Assembly (NCBI RefSeq): GCF_000014565.1
Contig: NC_008269.1
Location: forward strand, 930,001-994,000
Direction of reading: 5' to 3'
DNA: 64,000 bases
Source of the DNA: Rhodococcus jostii RHA1
GTDB lineage: Bacteria > Actinomycetota > Actinomycetes > Mycobacteriales > Mycobacteriaceae
Positions 53,344 through 62,213 of the stretch are shown piece after piece. Both the position numbers and the translations under genes were made by a program. The notes beneath the pieces were generated by a model. That model saw only the letters and a list, made by a program, of their open reading frames with translations, was not told where the DNA came from and searched no databases. Positions within the stretch are counted from its first letter, which is position 1. Each line of letters begins with the position of its first letter.

Positions 53344-54775
53344 GTGAATTGGAACGATGAAGTCGATGTGCTGATTGCGGGGTCGGGGGCGCCCTCGCGG
53401 GTGCCTATACTGCTGCCCGCGAGGGACTCGAGGTAGCGGTTTTCGAAGCGAGCGACAAGTTCGGTGGCACCACCGCATATTCAGGCGGGGGTATGTGGTT
53501 CCCGTGTAATCCCGCGCTTGAGCGCGCGGGGTCGACGACACAATCTAGGACGCTCTGACCTACTACCGCGCGGTGGTCGGCGACCGGACTCCGCACGACG
53601 TTCAAGAGGCATTCGTCCGCGGCGGGTGCCGCACTTGTCGAGTACTGGAGCGAGACGAGAACATCGAGTTCGAGTTGCTGCCTTGGCCCGACTACCTCGG
53701 CAAGACACCCCAAGCCCGGCTGGACGGCATGCGTCACATGACGGCCGCGACGATGACCGCAGAGAACGCCGGTGCCATCCGCGACTCGGTTCGGCCGCCC
53801 CTGGACACCGATCGTCTCGGCTCACCGCGCCCCGCCCCGATGTACTGATCGGTGGACAGGCCCTCATCGCACGTCTGTTGATGACTATTTCCGCCTACTC
53901 GAACGCGTCCCTTCACCTGAACTCGTCACTCGTCGAATTGGTCGTGGAGCACGGCGCGGTCACCGACGCGATCATCGAGTGCGACGGGCAGCAAACCGCG
54001 CTCCGCGCTCGGCGCGGCGTAGTGCTCGGTACCGGCGGCTTCGAAGCCAGTGAAGATCTGCGAGCCGAGTTCGGCGTCCCCGGCGCGGCAAAAGACACCA
54101 TGGGGGTCAGCACCAACATAGGCAAGGGTCTACGGGCCGGCCTCGCCGCAGGAGCAGATGTCGACCTCATGGAGCAGGCGCGATGGGCCCCCGGTATCAC
54201 TCACCCCGACGGCCGTTCGACGTTTTCCCTGTGGATCACCGGCGGTATCTTCGTCGATCGAACGGCGAGCGGTTCGTCAACGAGTCAGGCCCCAAGGACC
54301 GGATCGGACGTACCGCACTTCGTGCTCTCGACAACGGCAACCTGTCCTTGCCCTACTGGATCGTCTTCGACGATCGCGAGGGCGCGGTCCCTCCGGTGAA
54401 GTCGACGAGCGTGTCGATGGTCGAGCAAGAGAAGTTCGTCGACGCGGGGCTGTGGCACACCGCCGACACGTTGGAAGAACTCGCCGAGATGATCGGCGTA
54501 CCGGGTGACGCCGCCGCGATGGGCTTATCTGATCTGAGTACCAAGGGCGGTATACGAACTGATGCCGTTGGCCGTGCACTCGACGGATCAGGGAGGCCGA
54601 TCCCGGGCCTGTACGCAAGCGGCAACACGATGGCGGCACCGAGCGGCGAAGCCTATCCCGCAGGAGGCAATCCCATCGCCACCTCGATGCTCTTCAGCCA
54701 CCTTGCTTCGCTGGACATCGCGCGCAACCACGACACTGTTTTCGAGACCGACAAGGAGGCTGCCGGCACCAGCTG
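53344..54775 (+). pseudogene. Second KstD-like flavoprotein, frameshifted and internally deleted
   Basis: A GTG at 53344 starts NWNDEVDVLIAGSG; then in shifted frames come GALAGAYTAAREGLEVAVFE, GGTTAYSGGGMWFPCNPALE, IGGQALIARLLMTI, RGVVLGTGGFEASEDLRAEF, NGERFVNESGPKDR and the end YASGNTMAAPSGEAYPAGGN. Adding one G to the G5 at about 53387 repairs the first break; at least four more changes are needed (near 53530, 53630, 53845 and 54270). Near residue 430 the DAAAMGLSDLSTKGG joint is too short for the family, so a deletion has also occurred. Probably non-functional even if the small indels are errors. Confidence 0.8.
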
Positions 54776-55242
54776 ATTCTGCATGGATGCGCCGATCGTC
54801 CAGGCGGCGACAGTGCGGGATCGACTGGACCCACCCGTCGTCGCCCTTGTCGTCAACCCCGAATGACGCTGGTCCGGTGTGGAACCCCAAGCGATAGGTA
54901 AAATGGTGGCGCCGTCGGACGAGGGTACGCAGGCGGTGAGGAATTACCGGCTGCGTCTGATCGAACGAGGCGTTTTTGGGATCGATCGACGGAGCGGCCT
55001 GGGGCCTCACCCGGGATGGATTGGGACTCGACATCTGACTGGGCGGTTCACCGACCGCTGAAGACGGGAGCTCATTTCTGGCGAAACGCCGTCAGTGCCT
55101 CACTCATGTCGCAGGTTCGAGTTGGCTCGGAACCCGCCTTGCCCCGCCTGAGCAGGCGGCATTTCGCGCTGCTGTGCGTCGCGAACCAGCAGGTAGAAGC
55201 GCAGTAGCGAACGTCGAGGTCAGGCGGTCGCGACACGGGGTG
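54776..55242. other. Gap before the lipase gene, possible hydratase tail
   Basis: About 467 bp. On the minus strand DMSEALTAFRQK with a stop at about 55070 looks like the end of an enoyl-CoA hydratase, but nothing upstream supports it. No other feature recognised. Confidence 0.35.
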
Positions 55243-56268
55243 TCAGTTCACCGGGTCTACAGCTGTGGGGCGCGGTGATGCCCCGCACGCTGGGGCGCTT
55301 TGGGGAAGCTGTCGGAATCTGGCCGCCACCAGCGCACCGACCTCGGCCATCGCCGTTCGAGCGCGCGCAATCGATGCCGTCTGCATGGCGAAACCGTGAC
55401 CCACGCCGGGGTACCGGAGCTGGGCAGTCGGCACACCGGCGTCCCGTAGGCGATCGCCGTAGGCTTCCACGGCGTCACGGATCGGGTCTCCCTGTCCGAC
55501 TGCAAGAACAGCTGGGGGGAGGCCGGCGAGTGACGTGGCCAGTGCGGGTACTCCGTACGAATCGTCGGTGAACGGATCCTCGCCAAGATACAGGTTCTTC
55601 ATCCAGTCGATGTCCTCGGCCGACAGGAACGGAGAATCTCCGAACTCGCGCATCGACGGCCGGTCGGTTCGGCGCTCGATGCCCGGATAGAACAGGACTT
55701 GCTGAGCGATGCCGGGTCCGTTCTCGTCTCGACTGCGCAACGTGGTCGCCGCAGCCAGACCGCCGCCGGCGCTGTCGCCGCCGACACCGATCCGTCGCGT
55801 GTCGATGCCCCACTCCGCAGCGGTGTCATGCGCCCAGCGCAATGCCGCGTACGCCTCGTCGTTGGCGACCGGGTACCGGTATTCGGGTGCGAGTCGGTAG
55901 TCGACATTGAACAGGACGGCGCCGGTGGCATCGGCGATTTCGCGGGCGAGCCGATCGAACGACCGCAAGGTACCCATGATCATGCCGCCGCCGTGAAACC
56001 AGACCAGCGCGGGAGAGTCGGTCCGCGGTGCCCCCAAGGGGCGGTAGACCCGTACCGGAATCTTGCCGTGTGGGCCGTCGATTTCGGTGTCATGTACCGA
56101 CCTCATCTCGGGGCCGGGTGGGCGGACGATTGATTCCAAGGCGTCGCGGGCCCCCTCGACGCCCACCGTGTGCAGAGGTCCGACGCGGTTGTCGCGCATC
56201 CGCCGGACCATGATGGCGACGTCGGGATCCCAGATCGATTGGGGCTGTACTGTTTCAGTGTGAACCAT
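55243..56268 (-). CDS. Alpha/beta hydrolase (HSL-family lipase/esterase)
   Basis: A 341-residue HSL-type enzyme. HGGG at residues 92-95, nucleophile Ser166 in GVGGDSAGGGLA, Asp in VGQGDPIRDAVEAY near 270 and His in YPGVGHGFAMQ near 295. It hydrolyses acyl esters or lactones. The start MVHTETVQPQ at 56266-56268 lies behind GAGGAG. The GntR gene is 35 bp upstream on the same strand, so it is probably the last gene of the ECH-ACAD-CaiB-GntR operon. Confidence 0.9.
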   Translation of the reverse strand: MVHTETVQPQSIWDPDVAIMVRRMRDNRVGPLHTVGVEGARDALESIVRPPGPEMRSVHDTEIDGPHGKIPVRVYRPLGAPRTDSPALVWFHGGGMIMGTLRSFDRLAREIADATGAVLFNVDYRLAPEYRYPVANDEAYAALRWAHDTAAEWGIDTRRIGVGGDSAGGGLAAATTLRSRDENGPGIAQQVLFYPGIERRTDRPSMREFGDSPFLSAEDIDWMKNLYLGEDPFTDDSYGVPALATSLAGLPPAVLAVGQGDPIRDAVEAYGDRLRDAGVPTAQLRYPGVGHGFAMQTASIARARTAMAEVGALVAARFRQLPQSAPACGASPRPTAVDPVN

Positions 56269-56303
56269 GGTGTCTCCTCGATGCTGAGTGTGGGGCCACG
56301 AGG

Positions 56304-56978
56304 TCAGTCGGCTGCCGCACCCGCGGAGCGGAGCATGATGCCGGTACTGACTTCTCCGCCCTGCCGATGCAGGTTCATCAATTCGATGAGACGCTCGTTG
56401 TCATGCTCGGCGAGGGCATCGATCATCTGATCGTGCTCGGCGAGGACCCGCTTCCGCACCGCGGGGTCGTACAGATATGCCGCGTGATACGGCATGGCGA
56501 GAGTCCACAGCCGCCGAAGTTCGGCGACTATCAGGTTCAGCGGGGACTGCTCGAACATCGCGAAGTGAAACGTCTGATTTTGCAGACGCATGCCGAGGAC
56601 GTCGCCACGTTCGGCGGCGGCAGCGACCGCGTCACCATGCCGCCGAACCTCGGCGAGTGTGTCCTCGGAGAAGTCCGGCAGCGACGCGAGGACCTCCCTC
56701 TCGAGAGCGGCCCGCATCAGGTAGATCTGATCGAAGTCGGACTGCTGCAACCGGGCGACCGAGTACCCGACGTTGTGCTCGTGCTGTACCAGCCCCTCCG
56801 TGGTGAGATGGCGCAGGGCTTCTCGGATCGGAACTCGGCTGACGCCGAAACGCTCGGCCATCAGTTCCTGCCGGATCGGTTGTCCAGGAAGTAGTTCGCC
56901 GGTGACGATGAGCCGCTCGAGCTGCTCGACGACGCGACCGGCCGCGCGGCCAACATCGCGCTCCTGATCTGCCGTCAC
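56304..56978 (-). CDS. GntR-family regulator (FCD type)
   Basis: A 224-residue regulator from GTG 56976-56978 (VTADQERDVGRAAGR) with GGCGGAGG upstream; longer frames overlap the CoA-transferase gene and are not needed. DNA-binding domain: GELLPGQPIRQELMAERFGV then SRVPIREALRHLTTEGLV. The FCD domain has metal-site residues in the RLQNQTFHFAMFE and AEHDQMIDALAEHD segments. It is in the middle of the operon that it likely controls; the TTGGATCCAA palindrome at 61345 in front of the operon matches the style of GntR/FCD sites. Confidence 0.9.
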   Translation of the reverse strand: MTADQERDVGRAAGRVVEQLERLIVTGELLPGQPIRQELMAERFGVSRVPIREALRHLTTEGLVQHEHNVGYSVARLQQSDFDQIYLMRAALEREVLASLPDFSEDTLAEVRRHGDAVAAAAERGDVLGMRLQNQTFHFAMFEQSPLNLIVAELRRLWTLAMPYHAAYLYDPAVRKRVLAEHDQMIDALAEHDNERLIELMNLHRQGGEVSTGIMLRSAGAAAD

Positions 56979-56997
56979 CGCGCCTCCGCCTCGTCGC

Positions 56998-58251
56998 TCA
57001 CGAATCTCCGAGGATACCTGCCGAAACGAGTTCGGCGATACGCTCGGCACTGTACCCCATCGCGGACAGCACATTTGTGGTGTCCGCGCCGCGCGGCACC
57101 GCACGTCGAGGCGCCCGATGAGGGGATCTGCTCAGCGAGATCGGAACGCCGACACCGCGGTAGTCCTCGGACTCCAGGAACAGGCCTCGATGTCGCACCT
57201 GCGCGGACTGCAACGCCTCCTCAACGGTGTGCACCGGACTGGCCGGCACCCCCGCCTCTTCCAGCCGTACAGCGAGCTCGTCACGCCTGTACCCGGAGAT
57301 CCGCTCGGACAGTATCGCGATCAGGTCGTGGCGATGGGCGTAACGCTCCCCGTTGGAGACGAATCGGGGATCGGTGGCAAGTTCGGGGACTCCAAGCACC
57401 TCGGTCAGAGAACGGAACTGACGATCATTGGCCGCGCTGACGAAGAAGTCACCGTCCTTGGCGCAGAAGACCTGGTACGGGACCACCGTCGGATGGAAGT
57501 CTCCGGTTCGTTGCGGCACCCTCCCACTGGCGATCCAGTTGGCGGCATGGGGGTGGAGAATCGAGATCACCGAGTCGAGCAGGGTGATGTCGACGAGCTG
57601 CCCACGGCCGGTACGTTCGCGCTCCAGCATTGCGAGCAGAATGCCGCTGACCGCCATGTTGGCCGCCACGATGTCGACGATCGGGACACCCATTCGCAAC
57701 GGATTGCCGTCGGGGTAGCCGTTGATGCTCATCAACCCACCGAACGACTGCAGCACGGCGTCGTAGCCGGGAAGGCCACCCATCGGCCCGTCGACACCGA
57801 AACCGGTGATACGGCAGTAGACCATTCGAGGGTTCGAATCGGCGAGCACGGTTTCGTAGTCGAACCCCCAGCGCGCCAACGTTCCCGCCTTGAAGTTCTC
57901 GATGACGATGTCGGCACCGGCGAGAAGATTGCCGAGGATCTCGCGCCCGTCGTCGGTGCGCAGATCGAGGGTGATGTTCTCCTTGCTGTGATTCAGGCTC
58001 GCGTAGTAGGCACTGCTCGCGCCCGACTCTTCGAACGGTGGACCCCAGCCACGTGTTTCGTCACCGGACGGCGCCTCGACCTTGATGACCTCGGCACCGT
58101 GGTCGGCGAGGATCTGCCCCGTGTAGGGACCGGCGAGCACACGACTCAGATCGAGGACGCGCACACCGGTCAACACCCCGTTTCCGGTGGCAGTGTCGGC
58201 CGTGCGCCAAGCGCCGCGCCCGTCGATCTGCGTTCGGGTCGGTACACTCAT
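56998..58251 (-). CDS. CaiB/BaiF family III CoA-transferase
   Basis: A 417-residue class III CoA-transferase. RVLDLSRVLAGPYTGQILAD near residue 31, GAEVIKVEAPSGDETRGWGP, NHSKENITLDL near 88 and the catalytic Asp164 in GGLPGYDAVLQSFGG; the C-terminal PASPVHTVEEAL block is complete. It moves CoA from one acyl-CoA to a free acid, so it could activate a steroid-derived or other carboxylic acid without ATP. Its ATG overlaps the end of the upstream acyl-CoA dehydrogenase gene by 4 bp. Confidence 0.93.
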   Translation of the reverse strand: MSVPTRTQIDGRGAWRTADTATGNGVLTGVRVLDLSRVLAGPYTGQILADHGAEVIKVEAPSGDETRGWGPPFEESGASSAYYASLNHSKENITLDLRTDDGREILGNLLAGADIVIENFKAGTLARWGFDYETVLADSNPRMVYCRITGFGVDGPMGGLPGYDAVLQSFGGLMSINGYPDGNPLRMGVPIVDIVAANMAVSGILLAMLERERTGRGQLVDITLLDSVISILHPHAANWIASGRVPQRTGDFHPTVVPYQVFCAKDGDFFVSAANDRQFRSLTEVLGVPELATDPRFVSNGERYAHRHDLIAILSERISGYRRDELAVRLEEAGVPASPVHTVEEALQSAQVRHRGLFLESEDYRGVGVPISLSRSPHRAPRRAVPRGADTTNVLSAMGYSAERIAELVSAGILGDS

Positions 58252-59363
58252 GCGAGCCCTCCTGTCGCGCCCGAAGGCGGCTGCTGATCATCACATGGCT
58301 GGCGATCCACTCCGACGATGACATCCCAGACGTCGGCGCCGTCGTCGAGGATCCGGTTTGCCAGCGCACTGGCCCAATGGCGTTCTGATCCGTGACGATC
58401 CCGCCAGGTCCACAGTGACGTTGTGTATCTACCCAGGCGGTGTTCGGAGGTGAAGCCGATGGCGCCGTGGATCTGGTGTCCGGTGGCCGCGATCTCGCGT
58501 GCGGCGGACGAGGCCACCACTTTCGCGGCTGCTGTGGCGGCTCGGGATGCCGGGGTCGCGGCCTCGGACTCCTCCACCGCGGCCGCCGCGGCGGTCTGGG
58601 CCATTGCGGTGAGTGCGGCCAGTCGGGCGAGCTGCTGTTGAATGGCCTGGAATTTGGACAGTGGCCGGCCGAACTGTGTCCGCTCGTTCGCGTACCGGAG
58701 AGTCTGGTCCCGCACGGCCCGGGCGGCAGCCGCCAGTGCGACGGTGTAGGCGAGTGCTCCCCGCTGCTGCACTTCGGTCACATCGATCGGTGAGCTCGAA
58801 TGGTAGAGCACAGGAGTCGCCTCGAAAGTGACCTCGGCGACCGAGGCACCGACGAGGTCGGTGCCGTGGTGCACGATCAGTCCGGTCGCGGTTGCCGACA
58901 CCACGGCAATCCTCGGCGAATCGTGATTCGGCGCGGGCGCGACCAGTACGACAAAGGTGTCGGCCACGGCTGCGTGCACGATGCCTTCGACGGTGCCGTC
59001 GAGGACGATCGTCTCCCCGGTGACACTGGCCGTGCATCGCGCATCACCGATGCCCACAGTGGCGGTTGCCGACCCGAGTTCGTAACCGGCCTCGGCGGCC
59101 AACCACGACGCCAGCAGGGTGTGCTCGAGAAATGGCGTCAACGCGCCGCTCTCGCTGACGGTGGACAGAACGGTGAGCGCATCGGCCAGGGCGCCGCCGC
59201 TGCCGCCGGCCGCCTCCGGGATGCCGATGGCGGTGAAGCCGGATTCGGTCAGGGCATCCCAAACATCGGCGTCGATCGACTGCGCCGGGGTCTGCATGTC
59301 GACGTCGATTCGCTCAATCATTGATCTCGTTGCCGAGATCAGCTCGGCATTCCACTCGGTCAT
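58248..59363 (-). CDS. Acyl-CoA dehydrogenase, small-subunit type
   Basis: A 371-residue ACAD-fold protein: FTAIGIPEAAGGSGGALADA near residue 44, LAYTVALAAAARAVRDQTLR near 205, ERTQFGRPLSKFQAIQQQLA and GHQIHGAIGFTSEHRLGRYT near 320. The region after residue 120 is shortened and weakly conserved, as in the non-catalytic partners of alpha2beta2 steroid acyl-CoA dehydrogenases (ChsE-like). It is overlapped by 4 bp by the second ACAD gene upstream, which points to a heteromeric enzyme. FAD-dependent alpha,beta-desaturation of an acyl-CoA is the expected joint activity. Confidence 0.88.
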   Translation of the reverse strand: MTEWNAELISATRSMIERIDVDMQTPAQSIDADVWDALTESGFTAIGIPEAAGGSGGALADALTVLSTVSESGALTPFLEHTLLASWLAAEAGYELGSATATVGIGDARCTASVTGETIVLDGTVEGIVHAAVADTFVVLVAPAPNHDSPRIAVVSATATGLIVHHGTDLVGASVAEVTFEATPVLYHSSSPIDVTEVQQRGALAYTVALAAAARAVRDQTLRYANERTQFGRPLSKFQAIQQQLARLAALTAMAQTAAAAAVEESEAATPASRAATAAAKVVASSAAREIAATGHQIHGAIGFTSEHRLGRYTTSLWTWRDRHGSERHWASALANRILDDGADVWDVIVGVDRQPCDDQQPPSGATGGLA

Positions 59364-60520
59364 CGTATTCCCATTCCGCGAGCGACGATTCCGCGCAGGA
59401 TCTCGTTGGTACCGCCACGCAGGGTGAACGCGGGGGTATGCAGCACGCTGGTGGCGAGCAGGCGCGCGAAGGGGTCGCCGCCGTCACGGCGGGCGACCCC
59501 TTCGCTCGACGATCGGACAGCCTCGACGAGGTCACCTTCGAAAGTCGAACCGACGTCCTTCACCATCGCGGCCAGAACGTCGGGTTTGCGTCCGGCATCG
59601 AGTTCGGCCGCCACGGACAGGGACATCCGTCGCAGAGTCCATGCGCGTGCGGTGAGCGTGCCCAGTGTGACGCGCTGTTCCGGCGTGGCTCCGGTGCGGC
59701 GCAACTGGTCCGTCCACGCCCGCAGCAGCGGCACCGTGGAAAGGTACCGTTCGGGTCCTGACCGCTCGAAGGCAAGCTCACCCATGACCTGTGCCCAACC
59801 GTTACCACGTTCGCCCAGCAACGCCTCGGAGCCGACTCGAGCGCCGTGGAAGATGACCTCGTTGAAGTGAGCGGCTCCGTCGATACTGCGTAGCGGTCGG
59901 ATCTCGATGTCCGGATGCGGGAGATCCACTACGAACTGGGACAGGCCGGCATGCCGGTCGACGGGTTCACCGTCGCTTCGTGCCAGCAGGACCATCGCGT
60001 GGGCGACGTGTGCCCCGGTGGTCCACACCTTCGTTCCGGTGATCGTCCAGGAACCGTCTTCGGCGGCGACGGCCCGCGTCCGGACACCGGCGAGGTCCGA
60101 TCCGGCATCCGGTTCACTCATGCCGATCGCGAAGAACAGTTCGCCGGCGGCGATACCGGGGAGGTAGCGCTGCTTCTGCGCCTCGGTGCCGTTGGCGAGG
60201 ATGCCGGGTGCCATCTGACGGTCGGAGATCCAATGTGCGGCTACAGGTGCGCCGTGGGCAAGCAACTCCTCGGTCACGACGAAGCGCTCGATCGGAGAGC
60301 GGCCGTGTCCGCCGTAGTTCGTCGGAATGGCCATGCCGAGCCATCCCCGTGCGCCCAGACGGGCACTGAAGCCGGGGGCGAATCCACTCATCCAACTGTC
60401 CGAGACGGGTTCGAAGGAGCCGGTGTCGAGTTCGTCACGGAGGAAGGAACGGACCTCTGCTCGGAGGCCGTCGAGATCGGTGGCGTCGGGCATTCGCGGC
60501 GGAGATGTCGGTGCGGTCAC
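59360..60520 (-). CDS. Acyl-CoA dehydrogenase, large-subunit type
   Basis: A 386-residue ACAD. GWLGMAIPTNYGGHGRSPIE near residue 60, FFAIGMSEPDAGSDLAGVRT near 128, WTITGTKVWTTGAHVAHAMV near 152 and TLRGGTNEILRGIVARGMG at the end are standard. Start is taken as GTG 60518-60520 because it overlaps the hydratase stop by 4 bp (GTGA); ATG 60491-60493 is the alternative. It pairs with the next ACAD gene. ATG/TGA overlaps through ECH, both ACADs and CaiB show tight translational coupling of one beta-oxidation unit. Confidence 0.92.
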   Translation of the reverse strand: MTAPTSPPRMPDATDLDGLRAEVRSFLRDELDTGSFEPVSDSWMSGFAPGFSARLGARGWLGMAIPTNYGGHGRSPIERFVVTEELLAHGAPVAAHWISDRQMAPGILANGTEAQKQRYLPGIAAGELFFAIGMSEPDAGSDLAGVRTRAVAAEDGSWTITGTKVWTTGAHVAHAMVLLARSDGEPVDRHAGLSQFVVDLPHPDIEIRPLRSIDGAAHFNEVIFHGARVGSEALLGERGNGWAQVMGELAFERSGPERYLSTVPLLRAWTDQLRRTGATPEQRVTLGTLTARAWTLRRMSLSVAAELDAGRKPDVLAAMVKDVGSTFEGDLVEAVRSSSEGVARRDGGDPFARLLATSVLHTPAFTLRGGTNEILRGIVARGMGIR

Positions 60521-61326
60521 GGTCGTGACTCTCCGGGTCCTCGAGAGGACCAGTTCGACTGTCCCTTTCGCGACATCGACCACATCTGCACGCCCCTCTC
60601 GATCTCCAGCGCCGACGACCAGCTCACCGCCGGCGGGCCGAGCTCGAGTCGGGCGCTGCGCATGATCCGCCGTGTCAGCTCTGGATCCGTCGCGGCCGGC
60701 CCGGTCAGCGTGGCGATGAACGCATCGATCTGGTCTTCCGGGAGCGCCGCGTAAGCGAGGCCGTGGTCTACCGCCTCCGGCCCGGTGAACGACTGTCCAC
60801 AGGCTGCGAGCGCGATGGTGTTCGACCAGCCGACGGCGCGGCCCAGCAGTGCGAGGTGGCCTCCGCCGGGATGGATGCTGCGGGCCAGGAAACCGCTGTC
60901 CAGCACTGCATCTGGAGTGACTACCATGAGATCTGCGGCCATCGCGAGGTTAAGGCCTGCACCGACCGCGCCGCCGACAACGCGTGCGACGGTGGGCACC
61001 GGCAGGCTGCCTATGCGGACGAACGCACCGTATACCGCCGATGTGCGCGAAACCGCTTCTGGCGATGCCGGATCGGATGATGATGCGGCGAGGTCGCGAG
61101 TGTCTGCGCCGCTGCAGAAATACGCCCCGGCCCCGCGGACCACGACAGCGCCGATATCCGGGTCGGACTCGACTCGATCGCAGAAGTTGTCGATGAGCGC
61201 CGCCATCTCAAGGCTGATGGCGTTCTTCCGACGCGGGTTGTTCAGCGTCAGCTGCGCCACCCCGTCGGTGAAATCGGTCAGGACCGGCCGCTCGAGTGCC
61301 GGTTCGACGGAAACATCAGATGTCAT
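60517..61326 (-). CDS. Enoyl-CoA hydratase/isomerase family protein
   Basis: A 269-residue crotonase-fold protein from ATG 61324-61326. LTDFTDGVAQLTLNNPRRKN at residue 15, oxyanion segment VVVRGAGAYFCSGADTRDLA near 65 and PTVARVVGGAVGAGLNLAMA near 110. The usual catalytic Glu pair is not obvious: HPGGGHLALLGRAVGW replaces the P-x-x-G-G motif area with His before the glycines, so hydratase or isomerase activity cannot be fixed. First gene of the minus-strand operon; the operator-like TTGGATCCAA lies 19 bp upstream of its start. Confidence 0.88.
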   Translation of the reverse strand: MTSDVSVEPALERPVLTDFTDGVAQLTLNNPRRKNAISLEMAALIDNFCDRVESDPDIGAVVVRGAGAYFCSGADTRDLAASSSDPASPEAVSRTSAVYGAFVRIGSLPVPTVARVVGGAVGAGLNLAMAADLMVVTPDAVLDSGFLARSIHPGGGHLALLGRAVGWSNTIALAACGQSFTGPEAVDHGLAYAALPEDQIDAFIATLTGPAATDPELTRRIMRSARLELGPPAVSWSSALEIERGVQMWSMSRKGQSNWSSRGPGESRP

Positions 61327-61344
61327 AGAGGTCAAAGTAGCAGA

Positions 61345-61366
61345 TTGGATCCAAAACAAGATCCAA
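61345..61366. promoter_or_regulatory. GntR-type operator in the divergent ECH/SDR promoter region
   Basis: TTGGATCCAA (61345-61354) is a perfect palindrome, and its half GATCCAA recurs at 61360-61366, so TTGGATC...GATCCAA also forms a wider inverted repeat. TTGACA at 61373-61378 could be the -35 box of the plus-strand SDR. The FCD-type GntR protein of the same operon is the best candidate binder. Confidence 0.65.
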
Positions 61367-61454
61367 TATTTATTGACAGTTTGCATGCAGTTGCTGTGAA
61401 GTGGAGCACAACGTGAGCGTTCGGCTACACGGATGGATAGGGAAGGAAGAACTT

Positions 61455-62213
61455 GTGTTCGAGTTGAACGGGCGGATCGCCCTGGTGTCCGGTGCAGGTC
61501 AAAGCGTCGGTGAAGGAATCGCGAAAGTGCTTGCACGTCAGGGTGCGACGGTAATCGTGAACGATCTGATCGCGACCCGAGCCGAGAAGGTGGCGGCCGG
61601 GATCGTCGAGGAAGGAGGCAAGGCCATCGCACGGGCATTCGACGTCACCAATTTCGATGCCACGTTGGAGGCTGTCCGGTCCGCCGAAGCCGAGCTGGAT
61701 GGCCGGGTCGACATCCTGGTGAACAATGCCGGCGTCGCCGAGGGACGGATCGCCAAGCCGTTCCGTGAACTGAAACCGCAGGAGTGGGCACCGTCGATCG
61801 ACCTCAATATCTACGGCGCGATGAACTGCATCAAGGCCGTACTCGACGGGATGTGCGACTCCGGATGGGGCCGCATCGTGCAGATCTCGTCCGGTTCGGC
61901 CCGAACCGGACAGAACATCAATGTGTCGATGTATGCGACCGGCAAGAGTGGCATCGAAGGATTCATCCGACACCTCGCGGCCGAAACCGGGCAGTACGGT
62001 GTGACGGCGAACATCGTTGCGTTGGGACTGCAGGCGAATCTCGTGGACAAGATGACACCGGAAATGATCGACCAACTGGTGGCGACAATTCCCATCGGCA
62101 GGCTCGGCGATCCGATCGAGGTCGGTGCCTTCTGCGCGTATCTCGCCTCGAACGAGGCCGGCGGCATGACCGGGCAGACCCTGGACTTCAACGGCGGATC
62201 ACAGACCCGATGA
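61455..62213 (+). CDS. SDR oxidoreductase
   Basis: A 252-residue SDR. NAD site IALVSGAGQSVGEGIAKVLA at residue 8, ILVNNAGVAEGRI near 92, Ser in VQISSGSART near 143 and a Tyr/Lys pair in MYATGKSGIEGF near 158. Start GTG 61455 (VFELNGRIAL) is chosen for the GGAAGGAAG site upstream; earlier GTG codons at 61401 and 61413 would add an unmatched tail. Divergent from the hydratase operon and overlapped by the VOC gene (ATGA). It likely oxidises the hydroxyacyl-CoA of the same beta-oxidation round. Confidence 0.87.
   Translation: MFELNGRIALVSGAGQSVGEGIAKVLARQGATVIVNDLIATRAEKVAAGIVEEGGKAIARAFDVTNFDATLEAVRSAEAELDGRVDILVNNAGVAEGRIAKPFRELKPQEWAPSIDLNIYGAMNCIKAVLDGMCDSGWGRIVQISSGSARTGQNINVSMYATGKSGIEGFIRHLAAETGQYGVTANIVALGLQANLVDKMTPEMIDQLVATIPIGRLGDPIEVGAFCAYLASNEAGGMTGQTLDFNGGSQTR

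Noticed and set aside
55075..55140. DMSEALTAFRQK on the minus strand as an enoyl-CoA hydratase tail
   Set aside because: Too short to support a gene call; no upstream crotonase sequence found.
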